Shown piece by piece: positions 11,773-24,989 of a DNA stretch of 64,000 bases. The stretch covers positions 26,624,628 to 26,688,627 of the forward strand of contig NC_088305.1 of assembly GCF_032854445.1 (NCBI RefSeq). Direction: 5' to 3'. The DNA comes from Liolophura sinensis. Lineage: Eukaryota > Mollusca > Polyplacophora > Chitonida > Chitonidae. Below the pieces are notes generated by a model that was given only the letters and a program-made list of their open reading frames with translations, was not told where the DNA came from and ran no database searches. The translations under genes and the position numbers were made by a program. The number at the start of each line of letters is the position of its first letter. Position 1 is the first letter of the stretch.

Positions 11773-13524
11773 TATTCTCACCCATACCTCTTATTCATAC
11801 AGGCCTAATTATTCTACTGCCAATACAGGGAAAGATTTCAAGTGGATTTTCAATAACTAATGTGTCAGCATGTATTAGTAAGTTTCTTTAGCTTGAGCTC
11901 ACAAATATGAAAGAGTGCATATAATCAGGAATTTCCAAAAGCTCTGAATAACTTACACAAATTCAATTACAGGTACAATCATAAAACAATATGTAATGTA
12001 ATATTGTTTGTGTTCAACAACATCTTCACTGTATGCATGAAGGTCGTTTAGGTACAATTAACCCAGCTAGCTACTCATTATACATTTTCACACACGTGAA
12101 CAGCAAAATGTTTATGAACTGACTTCCACACTTTTGTTCAAGTAAGACTTTCTTTACTTTACTGAGTATTTAGAGTTTGAAAATGCACTCTAGTTACATG
12201 TACAACATTGTGAAAGAAGTTGTCATGGTAGATGTGGGTTTACAGCAATCAGCTCATATAATCGCACAAAAAATACTTTCGTTCATGATAAAATCTGCAA
12301 CTGACCAATTCATGTGAATGGCACAGAAAACCTAAACAAAACCATAGAAAACTGACTTCTTTTTTACCTGAGGCTCTCATTCCTCACTTGGGACTTGAAA
12401 TTCTTCACCATAAACATAACAAGAAACTTTTATCTAAATGTACAGTTTCTTATAACTTCACAGTCACATAAAGCAATGTCTGTTATATTACATAAGCGGA
12501 ATGAAAAAACTCTATTTTTCATAAACACAAACTTGGATGAATCCTTCTCCAATTACTGACGTCTTGTTTTAGCAGCATGTGTGCGGCTGTAGAATATAAT
12601 TGCACCCGTCTATTTCAATTTGTTTAATCATGCAACATCATATCTTAGTGATGAAAACACATGCAGTTCTATGCTCTCAATGGGTGTCAGATTGTTGAAA
12701 ATAGTTTTTCCTGTCTGTTGGAATTTACCTCAATAAAGAGCACACCATCTTGGTGGAGATGCATTTAAGAACTTGTACTGTATAGTTATGACCAAGACAT
12801 ATACATGATGCAAGAATAAATCTATTTTCAAGAAGTGTTGGCAATTAAGCTCAATGAATCCCATCAAAATGCTGGTGGTGGTGATGAGTCTGCTCCAAAT
12901 CTGGTCAAAATCTACAACTTCACGCTTCAAAGTTTAAGCTTAAAAAAAAAAACCCACTGTGGTTTAACTCTGACATGAGGACAACCCTCTTCTGGCTTTT
13001 CCAACTGGTCCAAAACGCCAGTGCACCTGGGGAAGCACATCCTCACTGATAGTCCTCTACATATCTACACATGTACCATGTATACCGCTTTCCAATCTTC
13101 ATTAACTTTCTGCTAATCAGTCGCAAAGATCCGCAGCACAAACATCTGATACTTCAGTCTTGTGTGTACATATGTACTATTCATTTCCCTGTAGCAGATT
13201 TTCCTACTCACAGGTACAGCCTGTTAGCCTCCATTTTAACATTATGGTTCACTTTTTTACAATCCTCTAGTTTTTATTTTTTTGGGAAGTAGGGATAGTG
13301 GTAGTTGTACATTTGTGATTGTTCCTTGAATTTTTTACCTCCAATTTTAATGACAACGACACTTCAAATGACAAACAGCTGGAGTGTTGCCGAGGAGAAG
13401 TATTTCAATTATTTCACCAGATCAAGGCAATAATTAAAAAAAATATATCAAAAATGGACCCATTTCTCCGAGCTTTTCAATTTGGAAGAATTAATCACTG
13501 GCATCTCTGTTAATTTTTCACTTC

Positions 13525-14215
13525 TCAACCAGTCAACCAATTTCACAGTAGAAGAACTGACTTCTTATCCAGCTGATTGACTATTGGACCTGATAAACAA
13601 CTTTTAAGAAGAACAACTGCCTTCTCAATCAGTTACCCAGCTGATTAATTGAAACTGAATGGCTAATAAATTTCTTAACTAGTCAACTGACTTAATTCTC
13701 AACTAGAACCAACAATTCAGTAGAACTGACTCCTTAACCAGTTGACTGACCACTTAACCAGTTGATTGACCCCTTAACCAGTTGATTGACTACTGAACCA
13801 GTTAAACAACTTTTACAAAGAACAACTGACTTCTCAAAAAGTTACCAAGGTGAATTCTTAAAACACAATGGCTAAATTCTCTACCAGTCATTTAACTTAA
13901 TTTTCAACTTCTCAACCAGTTATTCAGCAGAATAACTCTTAATTCTTAACCAGCTGATTTTTCAATAAGTTAAACGAGGAAGAACTGATTTCTCAACCAG
14001 TTATCCACCTGACTTAACGCAGCTGAATGGCTGATTTCTCAAACAGTCAACTGACTTAATACGATCTGAACCAGTCAACCAACTCCTTAGTGGAAAAACT
14101 GATTCTTAACCAGCTGATTGACTTCTCAACCTGTTAACCAACTTCTCACCAGAGTGGACATCTGAATTGATTGATTGGATTATCAACCAGGTTTCTACAC
14201 AAAGCTGACATGACC
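13525..14215. repeat. Degenerate short-period array built on AACCAGTTGATTGACT
   Basis: Dozens of imperfect copies of AACCAGTTGATTGACT-like words occur at irregular 18-45 base spacing, with TTCTCAACCAGTCAACC variants. The best conserved run is 13735-13805. It is too diverged for a fixed unit length to be stated. Confidence 0.75.
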
Positions 14216-14335
14216 TCAACAGATTACCTGACTTCACAACAAAATGATTCTTGTATTCCCCTGTCCAGAGAACATCTGACTATCTGCCACCATATATATA
14301 TGCTACAGTTTCACTTTTGACATATTTACATATCT

Positions 14336-14427
14336 CTCTGATTAGAATATTTTACTCATACAAAGGCCGTCAGCTTTACATGGTGGGGGAAACTTACGAC
14401 CATCCACAGGTTGCATTATCGCTACCC
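14336..14427 (-). mobile_element. Diverged SINE family 1 body fragment
   Basis: AGAATATTTTACTCATACAA, TGGTGGGGGAAACTTACG and ACCATCCACAGGTTGCA. Confidence 0.75.
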
Positions 14428-14762
14428 TAGGTCCATTTCTTTATCAGCCTTTTGGAAAAGTAAAGAGATGAGTATGTTGTTCGTTAGAAGGAGAATCCAT
14501 GTGAGAAAAAAACAAACTCAATGTTACTGGAACAACATACATACTGGCTAAAATGAGCAGACCAGGTGTCCCTAACTTCAGAAGAAAAAGGGTATAAGTA
14601 TAATGTACAGGTCTGCAATCTACATATATGTTATACAGACATCCATAACATTCAATAAATACTGAAAAATATAACCTACATTGTTATAACATAACTTCTG
14701 CAAACTATATAGCATTTTCAATTCTAAAAAATAACGGTATATATTTGTCATTTAATACCTAC

Positions 14763-14858
14763 CCATAGAATATCTGAGGGGACATCTGTGGTACAGTATT
14801 GGTAGGTGATAGGACCTTCGTGGTGGTAGGAGGGGGGGTACGCTGACCCAATGTTCAT
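14763..14858 (-). CDS. Candidate alternative first coding exon
   Basis: On the minus strand an ATG opens a 32-codon frame (MNIGSAYPPSYHHEG to PSDILW) that ends at a donor TGG|GTAGGT in phase 0. It would therefore join the phase-0 acceptor at 4173 in frame. An in-frame TGA lies 12 bases upstream of the ATG, so the frame starts here rather than continuing from an upstream exon. Tyr/Pro/Ser/His composition matches the exon at 4000-4173 in style. The sequence is C-rich with GC above the local intron. The inference is a second promoter in the long intron giving an isoform that replaces the acidic N-terminus. It could instead be an internal exon using an acceptor inside it (GGTCAG), or non-coding. 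Confidence 0.4.
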
Positions 14859-16317
14859 GATTCCGTGTCAGGGGTGGGGGAGGGCAGGGACAGACAATGA
14901 CACAGGGAGATGTGACGACTTCACTCTCTGTGACTCAACTAGTTCAACAACACAGGCAATATGTGAGTGAAACTTTTGACGTGTTTTTTAAACAGATATG
15001 CCTCAAGTGGACCACGACTATATCAATGAATGGTATAAAAACTCCCAGTCGTCAAAACTTCATGCGTGAAGGAATCCACGTCTGTTGTAGGATTATCTGA
15101 GAGATACACGATACCAATGGCGCATTTCCAGCCCGACACAGTCGTTGTCGTTGTTGTAGTAAATGAACTTCCTACCTAGAGCTACAGATTTATGAATGAC
15201 TCATTGGAGGGGTAAAAACTTATCTGGTTCGGAAGCTGGCTCAAGTCTTTGTAAACCTAGTCTAATGTGTGGGAGGATGATGTGTATTTAGTCTGTCTTC
15301 CAGCTACAAATCTTCAACTAACTCTAGCTTTTACATGACACATCAAAATTATTTTTACACCACAAGATCTTCTAGAAATCCAGGCTTATTCAGGTCTTTA
15401 ACAATTTCAAAACAATACTTTCTTTAACTCAATATTTCTGATTTTTAATTCCTGGTTTTTCTCTTTCTTTTTCTTTTTTTTTGGAACAAATTAAAGTCTT
15501 TGAAGACGATTTAATAATTTTATTTTGTTAACATTTTTTGGCAATAAACCTTATGCTGAAAAGCTAGTTTTGAAAACATGCTTTTTTTACATAACGAAAT
15601 TAAAGCTCAGCAAGAGTCTCTCAGCAAATCCCAATCACACTGCCCCTGTCTAATCACTCTAGGGGTCATCTGGTCAGGTCAAAAGACTAACAAATGAGAA
15701 AGTCCAGAGCTAACTAAGGTAAATCCACAGTTGAATTAAGTTTGGGCCAGCAGTACAACAACGACAGTCTGGGTTAAATCCCCTCCAGATTTTCAGGACA
15801 CAGCAATTATAGCATCTGGCGAAAATAACTTCAAAGGGAACAGATGTGGCTAAACAGGCATTGGTTGGACTTGTACTTCTCAATGAAACAGTTTCAAAAC
15901 TGTGAGCCAGCGTTCTAGTCAGCTGCAGGACAGAAAGATACAGATGTATCCCATGACCCTGAATAGATCATTCGGCAGAAATTTGTGCTTGTCCTCCTCT
16001 CCCACCCAATCACACAATGTTCCCTACACTGACCAGTCACACCTCAGAGCCCGAGTCCAGTGCCCTAGTCCAGCATCCGAGTCCAGCGTCTTCCAGTCCC
16101 CAGGTTCTGCTACCCTACTGGTGCTGCAGCTACTCTGCTGAAGACACACCAGGGTGATACCCACAGTCCAGGCTGGATAAGACAAGTGTAGAGACGCTGC
16201 CTGGCAGAGGTAGGGGCAAACCCTTGGCTACAGGCTTTACTTTTTCATTATCCCTTACCAAGGCTAACCATGAGCACAGACACTGATAAGAGTCTGCTAG
16301 AAAATCTCTGAAAGGAG

Positions 16318-16415
16318 ATGGGGCGGAGGTTGAGGGGGGGGGGGGAGATCTGAGGGTGAAAGTTGGGCTGAGGGGAACTGTTGCCAGTACTGGAGAGGGG
16401 AGGTGGGGGGTATGG
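16318..16415 (+). repeat. G-rich purine tract
   Basis: Contains a run of 12 G (16334-16345) and GAGAGGGGAGGTGGGGGGTA. It lies upstream (in gene orientation) of the alternative exon. The complementary minus strand gives a Pro/Ser-rich ORF that is compositional. Confidence 0.8.
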
Positions 16416-18774
16416 GAGAGACAGCCTACAAAATGTCTTTCTGGTCATAGCTCAGAACAGCTGTGCAGCAGAGCAGGATGTAGTAATATGTCATAAAGAA
16501 TCATCACCCAGAGAAGGAGGTGAAAGTGGGGCCCTAGTTTGGTGTAAGGCTAAGGCTTTATGTGCTACCCTGCTTCACAGACACACAGTAGGTAGAGGGG
16601 ACCAAGAGCTGGGAGATTTATAGCCAGAACACATGTGGGCAGAGATGAGGGGGCAGGGATGAGGGTACTGGGCTTTCCTGGTGATGGGGCACATGGAGCA
16701 CAAGTTAAGATAGCCTATACACCACCCCTTTCCCAGCCAGGATGTCCACAAACAACCCTATCACACATGCCCCTTGATTGCCCCCACGGGTTGGTCCAGT
16801 GTATAAAAATATTTCCCTGGTCTGGACTACCAGACTGTGCCAAGCTCAAAACAGTAGTGAGGGACAGAAGCAAGAGAAGCCTTTGACACAAAACAGCCCT
16901 GGTGCACTGGAAATAGATGAAGAGTGCAGGGAAATCTCAGGACCTTAAGATAGGTTTAGCTCCCCCTGAATGTGTAGGGATAAGAGGAGGGATAAGAGGG
17001 TGTAAACGGGTGGTGGGTACCCCTCTTTAACTTCTCCTTCAACAGCCTAATTATATCCACAGCTACATGTATACACTGTACACAGACAAAACAGAGCCCA
17101 TCATCATTATCATGTTTTTTATCATAAGTTTTTTTTTTCTTTTTCATACTCATTCACTCCTTATTCCCAATATATTCCACTTTTTCAGATAATGTAGAAA
17201 TAACAAAACAGAAAATTAAAGATGTAATCTGTAGAGATATCTAGTCACAATATGCAACAATGTTGCAAAAACCTCCAGTCAAGTCTGCAAAACATCACAC
17301 CTGAAGAATATCATGACGATTCATAAAAATACTGGACAAACCTTACAGAGGAAATATTTACACTACCGGTACTGAGAAAAACAGGGAGAGGAGTAGTGTT
17401 GTGGGGGAGAGTGGGGTGGTGGTATAGGGGGAAGGTTTGGCTGTAGGGTCAGGGAGAGCAGGTTCACCCCTGCCAATGGTCTATGACAACCACCTGCTAT
17501 TGGAAGGCGGAACTTGTCTATAAATACCACCTGTGCAGAGAACTTATAATGCCTGCCACATACACACTAGCTCTTTGAACTAGACTAACAGTCTAAACAT
17601 GATAAATACATGTATATGATAACTACTTGTGCTTAATATGCAAGAAAAACATCTGGCAGCGAGCACAGACAACATTCAATTTCATCTACAGAAAGAATTT
17701 GTGTGATCATACTCTTTGGTTTACAGCTGTATTTGACAGTCTATATATTATTTTCTTTTCCATGAGCTACTGTAAAGTCATAAGACTAAATATTTGTGTC
17801 ATTTCAAGAAAGCATCCATTTTCATAGCTCTACAAGAGAGTATAGAATATTAAAGAGCTATCAATGCTCCAGTTCCAAATGCATTTTGTTTCAATAGAAG
17901 ATAATTAAATGACAAAGATTAAGTTAATCTGGATTTCTTTCCTTAATTTTAACCTATCCAGAATACATTTGCTGGATTAAGAAAGTCTTTTGCAAGTCTT
18001 GGACAACCAAATCAAAACAAATATGTTTTTCGTCAACTTAAGGGAATGGGCAAATTGTTCGCAAACTCTTCTTTTCAAAAAACTTTCCCAATACAATCCA
18101 ATTATCTTGTTGCCATTTCTGTTTGTAAAGCTTCAATGATAAAATTTTGTTCAACATTCACTCTAGTTTCTATAGCAACTCAAAAAGTTCGTTGAAGTAA
18201 TCATGCACTCATGTATGTGTACAGTCTGATCTCCAGAGATATAGAACTAGCACCTAAAATAGCAAGGCTGCACTGGTCTTCATGGGGCACAGGGTAATAA
18301 GCCACCCACCAGAAGGTAACCATAGCCCTAACAGCAGTGTGAACCATGGCTAACCAAACACAAGAGGACAGGGTTAGAATATCTACTGGAGTTCAGGAGG
18401 GTGATGACCTCAGAAAGCTTGGAGGTCGTCTATCATTGGCAGTGGAGAAGAGCCCTGACTTCTGCCAACAAGAGACCTGAACAGAACGGTCTAGTAATTA
18501 TAGCTGCCAGAACTGTTTGTGTGTTCAAATGTAGCACAGTTTGTCATACTTTTAGAAGTTTACATGAAAGACAACAGAAATATGTTTGAATGTGCACACA
18601 AAAAAGAAATTTTGCATCTGTATCTACACATGACCACGCTTCTACAATGACATTGGACAGGTTTTCTCTTACTTAGAGGTGATAACTAGAAACTTAGATT
18701 TGGTAGCAAGGCTACCCAAGAGCTCTCCTGTAGGAGACATGTGAATGTAAAATTTCAGCTCAATACATAAAGTA

Positions 18775-19105
18775 CTAAAATCATGAATTTGGTAATTTAC
18801 GGTAATTAACATACACAGCCATGGAACACCCGCCTTGTGTCATTGTGCTTTACATGCGTGTAAACTTCAGGTCAATACATGCTGTAAGGGACGTTAAAAA
18901 CTTTCACTCACTCCCTCACTCAATACATGCTGTACTTTTTGAAATACCACCTGAACGTTTTGTTTAACTTTGATTCAAATAAAAAATACAGTCAGGAATC
19001 TAGTAATTTATGGAATTTAATATGCACAAACCGAATCAACGATGGAATATCCCCCTTGTGACATTGTCCTTTATATGCATGTAAAACTTCAGTTCAAAAC
19101 ATGCT
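18775..19105. repeat. Diverged direct duplication of about 115 bp
   Basis: The segment 18775-18887 (TTTGGTAATTTACGGTAATT, CCCGCCTTGTGTCATTGTGC, TTCAGGTCAATACATGCTGTA-like end) is repeated at about 18991-19105 (TCTAGTAATTTATGGAATTT, CCCCCTTGTGACATTGTCCT, TTCAGTTCAAAACATGCTAT). Extra bases in the second copy suggest an old event. The small SINE tail inserted at the end of the first copy. Confidence 0.75.
18887..18919 (+). mobile_element. 33-bp SINE family 2 tail insertion with target-site duplication
   Basis: AGGGACGTTAAAAACTTTCA and CTCACTCCCTCAC match the 3' end of family 2. The 15-mer TCAATACATGCTGTA occurs directly on both sides (18872-18886 and 18920-18934), as expected for target-primed insertion of a strongly 5'-truncated copy. 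Confidence 0.88.
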
Positions 19106-19599
19106 ATACTTTTTGAGATACCACCACTAATATTTTGATTACAGGCCTGTGTTTTGTGAACAAACAACAGCTGCTCTTAGGTTTTCAGGTGAAATGACAT
19201 CCTGGCATAAATAACACTGTAATTACGTTTCACATTTTCCAGTGATAGTACTTGTAAGTGACATTACTTTACATGTAAGCAATAAATACCTGGATACAAC
19301 TGAATATTACATGGCTTGGAGCACCAAGACCTTAGTTCATGTCACTATTAAAGACAGATGTCAAAATATTGACCAATAGAAAAGCAAAAAAAAAATGCAA
19401 AACTCACCTAATTATCCAAACCGAGTATATTATAAACACACAATACATGTAGTAAAAAAAATTTATGTCTGTTTTGAAACTTTGGTTTCTCATGATCACT
19501 ACAAAGAGTGAAATAACAAACAGTGCAATATATGCAAAAACCTGCCAATGAGTAGTGATTAACAAAATTAACAAACACTTCTTTTGAAACAGAAACAAA

Positions 19600-19665
19600 C
19601 CATTGCCCTGAGATGGATTTGAACTCGTGACCCAACCCGTGACTTACCAGTATAAATCTAGGTGA
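19600..19665 (-). mobile_element. SINE head remnant
   Basis: GAGATGGATTTGAACTCGTG is a B-box complement. It lies inside a 151-codon minus-strand ORF, which is therefore unlikely to be a gene. Confidence 0.5.
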
Positions 19666-21324
19666 AGTAGGTGGTAGCGGAGTTTGATATGGTCCCTTAT
19701 TTACATTTGAATTGGTCCGTAAGTGCTGAAAAACAGAACAGAGACAATGATAAAACAGATGTTTGAGTCTGCCACTCCATTGGTTCATATCAGATTGGCT
19801 GTGGAAATTAAGGAAAGACACATTCAGTTGAATGAGCTTGTAGGTCAGTATGTTCAAGTCCATGTCCTGTTGTCTTGCTCTTTACCCAGTCTCAATGAAA
19901 AACAAACAAACTCTCCAATACAAAACAGAGGTCGGAGGAAATAATTTAAAATCTACATGTAGTAGGCATTGACAGAAGTGAGGCTGCTGTAATGCTGTCT
20001 CACTAAATCATTAGTCCAGGCTCACCCATGCCCAACAACACAGTGCTGAGAACACAATGATCAGCCTCATTATACCACTGCCTCACTAAATCACCATGCA
20101 AGACACACCAGACTTACCCTTACTGAGCATAACACTTCAATGGACTACTCTTGTAATATATGCTAACCACTGATCAACAGGAGCAGTTGTTAGCCAACGT
20201 TAAGCAAGGTCAAAAGTTAAAATTTTGCAATCAACTATGTCTTTCAGTCATTTGGCAGTTACAAACACCTAACAAGCCAATTTTAACTTGAAGGACAAAA
20301 AACTATGAATAATATCAATGGTTTAAATTATGACATATATGTATGTCAACCCAAGTTTTCGTGGAATCCACCCTAGGTACTGTAGAAGGGTGTGCATTAT
20401 ATCTGCTCATTATACAAGTCATTCTAGTAATGAAGTCTGCTTCACTGTGCATATAAGGCAAACTACACAAATGCAGTCCATGGTAGCCAATTTTTCCATG
20501 TGCAGAGCTCCCCTTTTCACAAAGATGATACGAACATGTTCACTTTTATTCTGATGCTAGCTTCTCTGAACAGAATTACAGGTATTCACATCAGGAAAAT
20601 TGTGAGGATATCCCCCTGGCCTTAAGAATAGAGAACACCTGATGCTGGCCAGAGATAAGAGCCTCTATGAATAGCTAATGAACATGGACAGTTTCTAGAT
20701 GCTCCAAAGTCTGGCCAATTTGTTACTCGGTCATCCCCTTCATCAACAGGGGGATTTGGGGATATCAGCTGCAGCTTGATTCCAAACCACAGCGACAGTC
20801 TGGGCACCAATGCAAACCTATACACAACCTTGCTTGCGCCAAGGATGGAAAAGGCCAATTGCTGTATTGGCTAATAAGTCTGGCTACATGTACATATACT
20901 TGTATGTGTAACTAGTCAAATGCAGACTGAATTGCCAAGGTTTAAGGCCAATAATATGTTCGTTGAACATAAGACAGCTGACACTCCAGATAAGGGTGCA
21001 ATCTAAATTTTTCATTGGGATTTTCAGAGAAGCTTTTTATTTCCTCTCGATGTCTATTTCTTTAAAAATCCTATTTTTTTATTATAGTCAGAATAAAAGG
21101 CACTAAAATCCCTACTGATCTAGCCTATTCTTTTCTGACGGGTAGGGTTACACCTAACAAAGAATTTCTTCGGGATGGCCACTAACCTGAAAATTTATGC
21201 GTCCGTAACAGTTGGTTCCAGTCTCACCTAGCTACATGTAGATGCAAACAGGATCATAGATAAGTGCATACTGTTTACAATCAAAATGTTCTTATGATGT
21301 TAACATTCGTTACAGTGTGGCAAG

Positions 21325-21935
21325 TTGACGTCCAATGGCTCAGTGTCCAAAGCCATGGTGTCTGTGAGGCCACTGACAAATTTTTTGCTTTCCCAAAAAC
21401 CTTAACCTCCAATGCCTCAGTGTTTAACGCAACAGTGTGTATGTGGCCACTGACGATTTTTTTTGCTTTCCCAAAAACCTTAACCTCCAATGCCTCAGTG
21501 TTTAACGCAACAGTGACAGGCCACTGACAGTTTTTTGTTTTTCCAAATACCTTAACCTCCAATGCCTCAGTGTTTAACGCAATAGTGTGTATGTGGCCAC
21601 TGACAATTTTTTTGCTTTCCCAGAAACCTTAACCTCCAATGCCTCAGTGTTTAATGCAACGATGTGTATGTGGCCACTGACTATTTTTTTTGCTTTCCCA
21701 AAAACCTTAACCTCCAATGCCTCAGTGTTTAACGCAACAGTGTGTATGTGGCCACTGACAATTTTTTTGCTTTTCCAAAAACCTTAACCTCCAATGCCCC
21801 AGTGTTTAACACAACAGTGTGTATATGGCCACTGACAGTTTTTTTTTGCTTTCCCAAAAATGCTGACCTTCAATAGGTCAGCATCCAAAGCAATGGTGTC
21901 TCTGATACCACTGACAAATTTTTCTTTCTCAAAAA
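21325..21935. repeat. Tandem repeat, about 77-bp unit, 8 copies
   Basis: CCACTGAC occurs at 21370, 21447, 21521, 21597, 21674, 21752, 21829 and 21908, followed by a T-run, GCTTTCCCAAAAACC and CCTCCAATGCCTCAGTG. Length differences come mainly from the T-run. The array yields short repetitive ORFs on both strands that are not genes. Confidence 0.95.
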
Positions 21936-22170
21936 ACTTTGGTGAGGAACAATTTTAACCTCATTAGGTTGATCTAGCATCCTTCCATCCTTGTTAAATA
22001 AAGTTGCCATCGCTATTATTTGCTACCTGTACAACATTTCCAACCTCAAGCAACCAAAGTAAACCCTTGTGTAATGGCCTTAGCCAATCCTCTATTAGTC
22101 TGCATGTCCAATATTCACGTAGATCTCTGATCACCTGAACACCTTCCCCCACTCTATACCCTTTGCTTCG

Positions 22171-22400
22171 TATTTATTTATTTATCTGATTGGTGTTTTA
22201 CCCCGTACTCAAGAATATTCCACTAATATGACGGCGGCCAGCATTAAGGTGGGAGGAAACCAGGGAGAACCCGAGGTAAACCAATGACCATCCACAGGTG
22301 GCTAACAAACCTTCCCACGTTTAGCCGGAGAGTACCAAACTGGTGTTTTATGCCATGCTAACAAACATTTGACTTATACAACAGCCTGCAAAAGACTGGG
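22171..22400 (-). mobile_element. SINE family 1 fragment, followed by a second partial body
   Basis: 22171-22330 carries ATTTATCTGATTGGTGTTTT through the GGCCGGAGAG-like end of the body without the head. 22336-22400 repeats CTGGTGTTTTATGCCATGCT, a second diverged tail-proximal piece in the same orientation. Confidence 0.85.
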
Positions 22401-24824
22401 CCAAACAGAATCTTTCATCAGTTATTTGACAAAACTAATGCCACAGCTAATTTTCTATACACAGTCCACAGAGAAATTTAAACCTAGGCAACAATAATTA
22501 ATATTCATTTAAAACTTAAGTCCACATAATTAAAAGTCTTACATTTAAATTTAATTTTATGTGAATAAATTAGATCTACACCTATGTTCAAATTTATTGT
22601 ACTGAATGTAAACTTAATGTAATGTAATTAGATTTAATTATCGGTATAAATACATGTACATAGCAGCTCTTACTACATTTATGTTCTAATTCAGTACGCT
22701 TATCATAAGTTTATCTTAAAAATTCATATTTTCAATCTTTGTAACTGTGTACTGTTAAATTCTTACAATTATTGTACCATGTCACTGATATATATTACGT
22801 TTGGTTATGGAAGAGATCCACCTGTAGCCAATGGCTGTACTGAATGACTGCCTAGTAAATAAAGAATTATAGCAAGTTAAATCTAACAGGGCCTGGATTC
22901 GATATCGCGACTAGCACCCTTGTCATTGATGTTCCTATTCTGTTACCTAATGAGAAGGAAACCCTAGCATGTTACATGTACATGGTCATTTGGTGTCCTT
23001 GCATATAAAGAGTCTGTGTGAAGTATCTCTTTTTCTACGGCACGCTGAAACAAAACTTTTGTGGCCTACAGATCAAAAGAAGTCAACCTGTAGCATGGAT
23101 TTGAACATAGATGTCTTGAAACTTCAAACCAGCATACACATTTGGAAAATCTGATCTGTATACATGTCCATGTAACACAACAGAGTAAGTGTTGGACTGT
23201 ATCGCTATTTGGAATTAGAAGTACATGCTGGCCAGCTAAGTGTCATGTTTACCTTACACTACTAGTGAGAGCAGCCTCTTGGACAACTTAGCCAGCCAGC
23301 CAGCCAGGCCCTCAGTTTATATTCATCTTTAACTCTTCCTGTTCCAATTATCTGTCGTTTGACACAGACATGCACCTAATAGATGTGTTCCTTAATCAAC
23401 AAAAAACAAGACGCCATATTATGTCATAAAGATTTGAACAAGTAATGCAATCTGAGATGGCTGTACTAAATAATATGTACCAGTAAATATACACGTATAA
23501 ATCCGAGCTACTCTTCAGTACATAAACAATATCGACAAACCTTTAGAACCATTCAATTCTAAGTGAAATTCGATCATTAATTTTATCATTCTGATAATGA
23601 GTGCAATGAGAGCAGGACAATGAATCTGACCTTCCAGATGTTAAATTAACATTGTTTCCATGGCCAGATGAAAGTCTACACAATATCAAAGTGCTAGATG
23701 GGTAAAACAGACAAAGTGCACATTTAACAGGTCAGAGATTTTACTGTATCTTGAGGAGGTATCAAATAACAACACAACAATGTCAAAGAAAATGAGCACC
23801 ATGCTGCATTTTACATTAGTGTCTAAGTTTACAAGATATTATGTTTCACAGCCTACTGAGGCAATTATTAGTATGGATTATTAGAAACTGTGAGCCTTCT
23901 TTAAGTAAAGCATGTCAATTAAAGCATTCCATCAGTACACCACTTAGTGGATGGGCATTATGTTATTTGACTTATATATGAATTAAAACATTTCACACAA
24001 GAAACAAAGACTGATGGTGCATATGTATACATATCATTTCTGTTGATACCTATCTTCAACCTTTCCCCATGTTTGCAATGTGTTTATTCAATTCTATTCT
24101 GAAGGCATTATTCTGTGTTGATTGACAAAATATACTTTTTATGAAATCAGGAAAGCAGCCAATCCAACCAATGTAGTTTTTTCTCCAGAATCCAATTAAA
24201 AATGTGCATAAATTGAACTGAAATTTCCTCTTTCACAAGCAAAAAGGTTGAGGAATTAGGGTAAAAGGAATAATGTAAATGCACCAAAGGCCTTGAAATG
24301 AAGAAATTTCAGCTGATTTATTCATCCATGTACATATCCATATCAAATAACAAAAACTATGTTATTAAACTGATGATATTTTAGAAGTTAAGACTACTTG
24401 TAAACCAGTAAGACATCAGCATTTGGATCTAATACAATCAACACCTCACTCAGCATATTTTTAACATATGGAAAACTTCCACAGAGCCATTATACCAAGT
24501 TTACCTATTTACACTCCAACCGATGATCGCAATTTTAAGTGCATTTTGATTGAGCTAATCACATATGTATACTTACCATATATCAGAGCTGGGATATGCA
24601 CATCACTTACTGAGTACTTATAGCCACTGTTTCGTATTAACACGTATGTAGACGAGGCCAGTAATAAAGCTTGAAATTAATTATGTCAGCTGTTTTCTGG
24701 AGTATTGTTGTCCACAGTAAACAGAGCTAATATTGTGTTGCTAAATTTCGAATCAGAAAAAAAAGAAATATACACACACACAAAAAAGAAGACCGGATGC
24801 TGGCAAGACATTCACCTAACCTAA

Positions 24825-24989
24825 CTGACCAAAGAAATACGACAAGGAATTTCAGCATTATCCGAGGCTGCAAAGCTGGCCAAGTTTTTGCGACAGCGGA
24901 AAAAAGGGCTTGGTCTGGAACGTGCCCTGTTTGTGGATTCAGCAACTGGGATGCATTGTTTGGTCACACTACAGAAAAGGTATAGTTAA
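24825..24989 (+). CDS. Unrecognised coding-like segment (possible terminal exon or gene fragment)
   Basis: A 54-codon open stretch ends at TAA (24987-24989) and contains a charged, well-mixed peptide (SEAAKLAKFLRQRKKGLG, then LERALFVDSATG and LVTLQKRYS). GC is higher than the flanks. There is no ATG at the start, and an in-frame TAA lies just before it, so it would need an upstream splice acceptor such as the CAAAG at 24830-24834. The block is also open in another plus frame and on the minus strand, so coding frame is uncertain. It is followed immediately by a copy of the AAAGGGAGATAA motif. I do not recognise the product. Confidence 0.2.
   Translation: MTKEIRQGISALSEAAKLAKFLRQRKKGLGLERALFVDSATGMHCLVTLQKRYS

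Noticed and set aside
16248-16448. Pro/Ser-rich minus ORF
   Set aside because: It is the complement of a G-rich tract, with no splice sites that fit the gene.
19408-19863. 151-codon minus ORF
   Set aside because: It runs through a SINE head remnant (19600-19665) and AT-rich sequence, with no domain and no splice logic.
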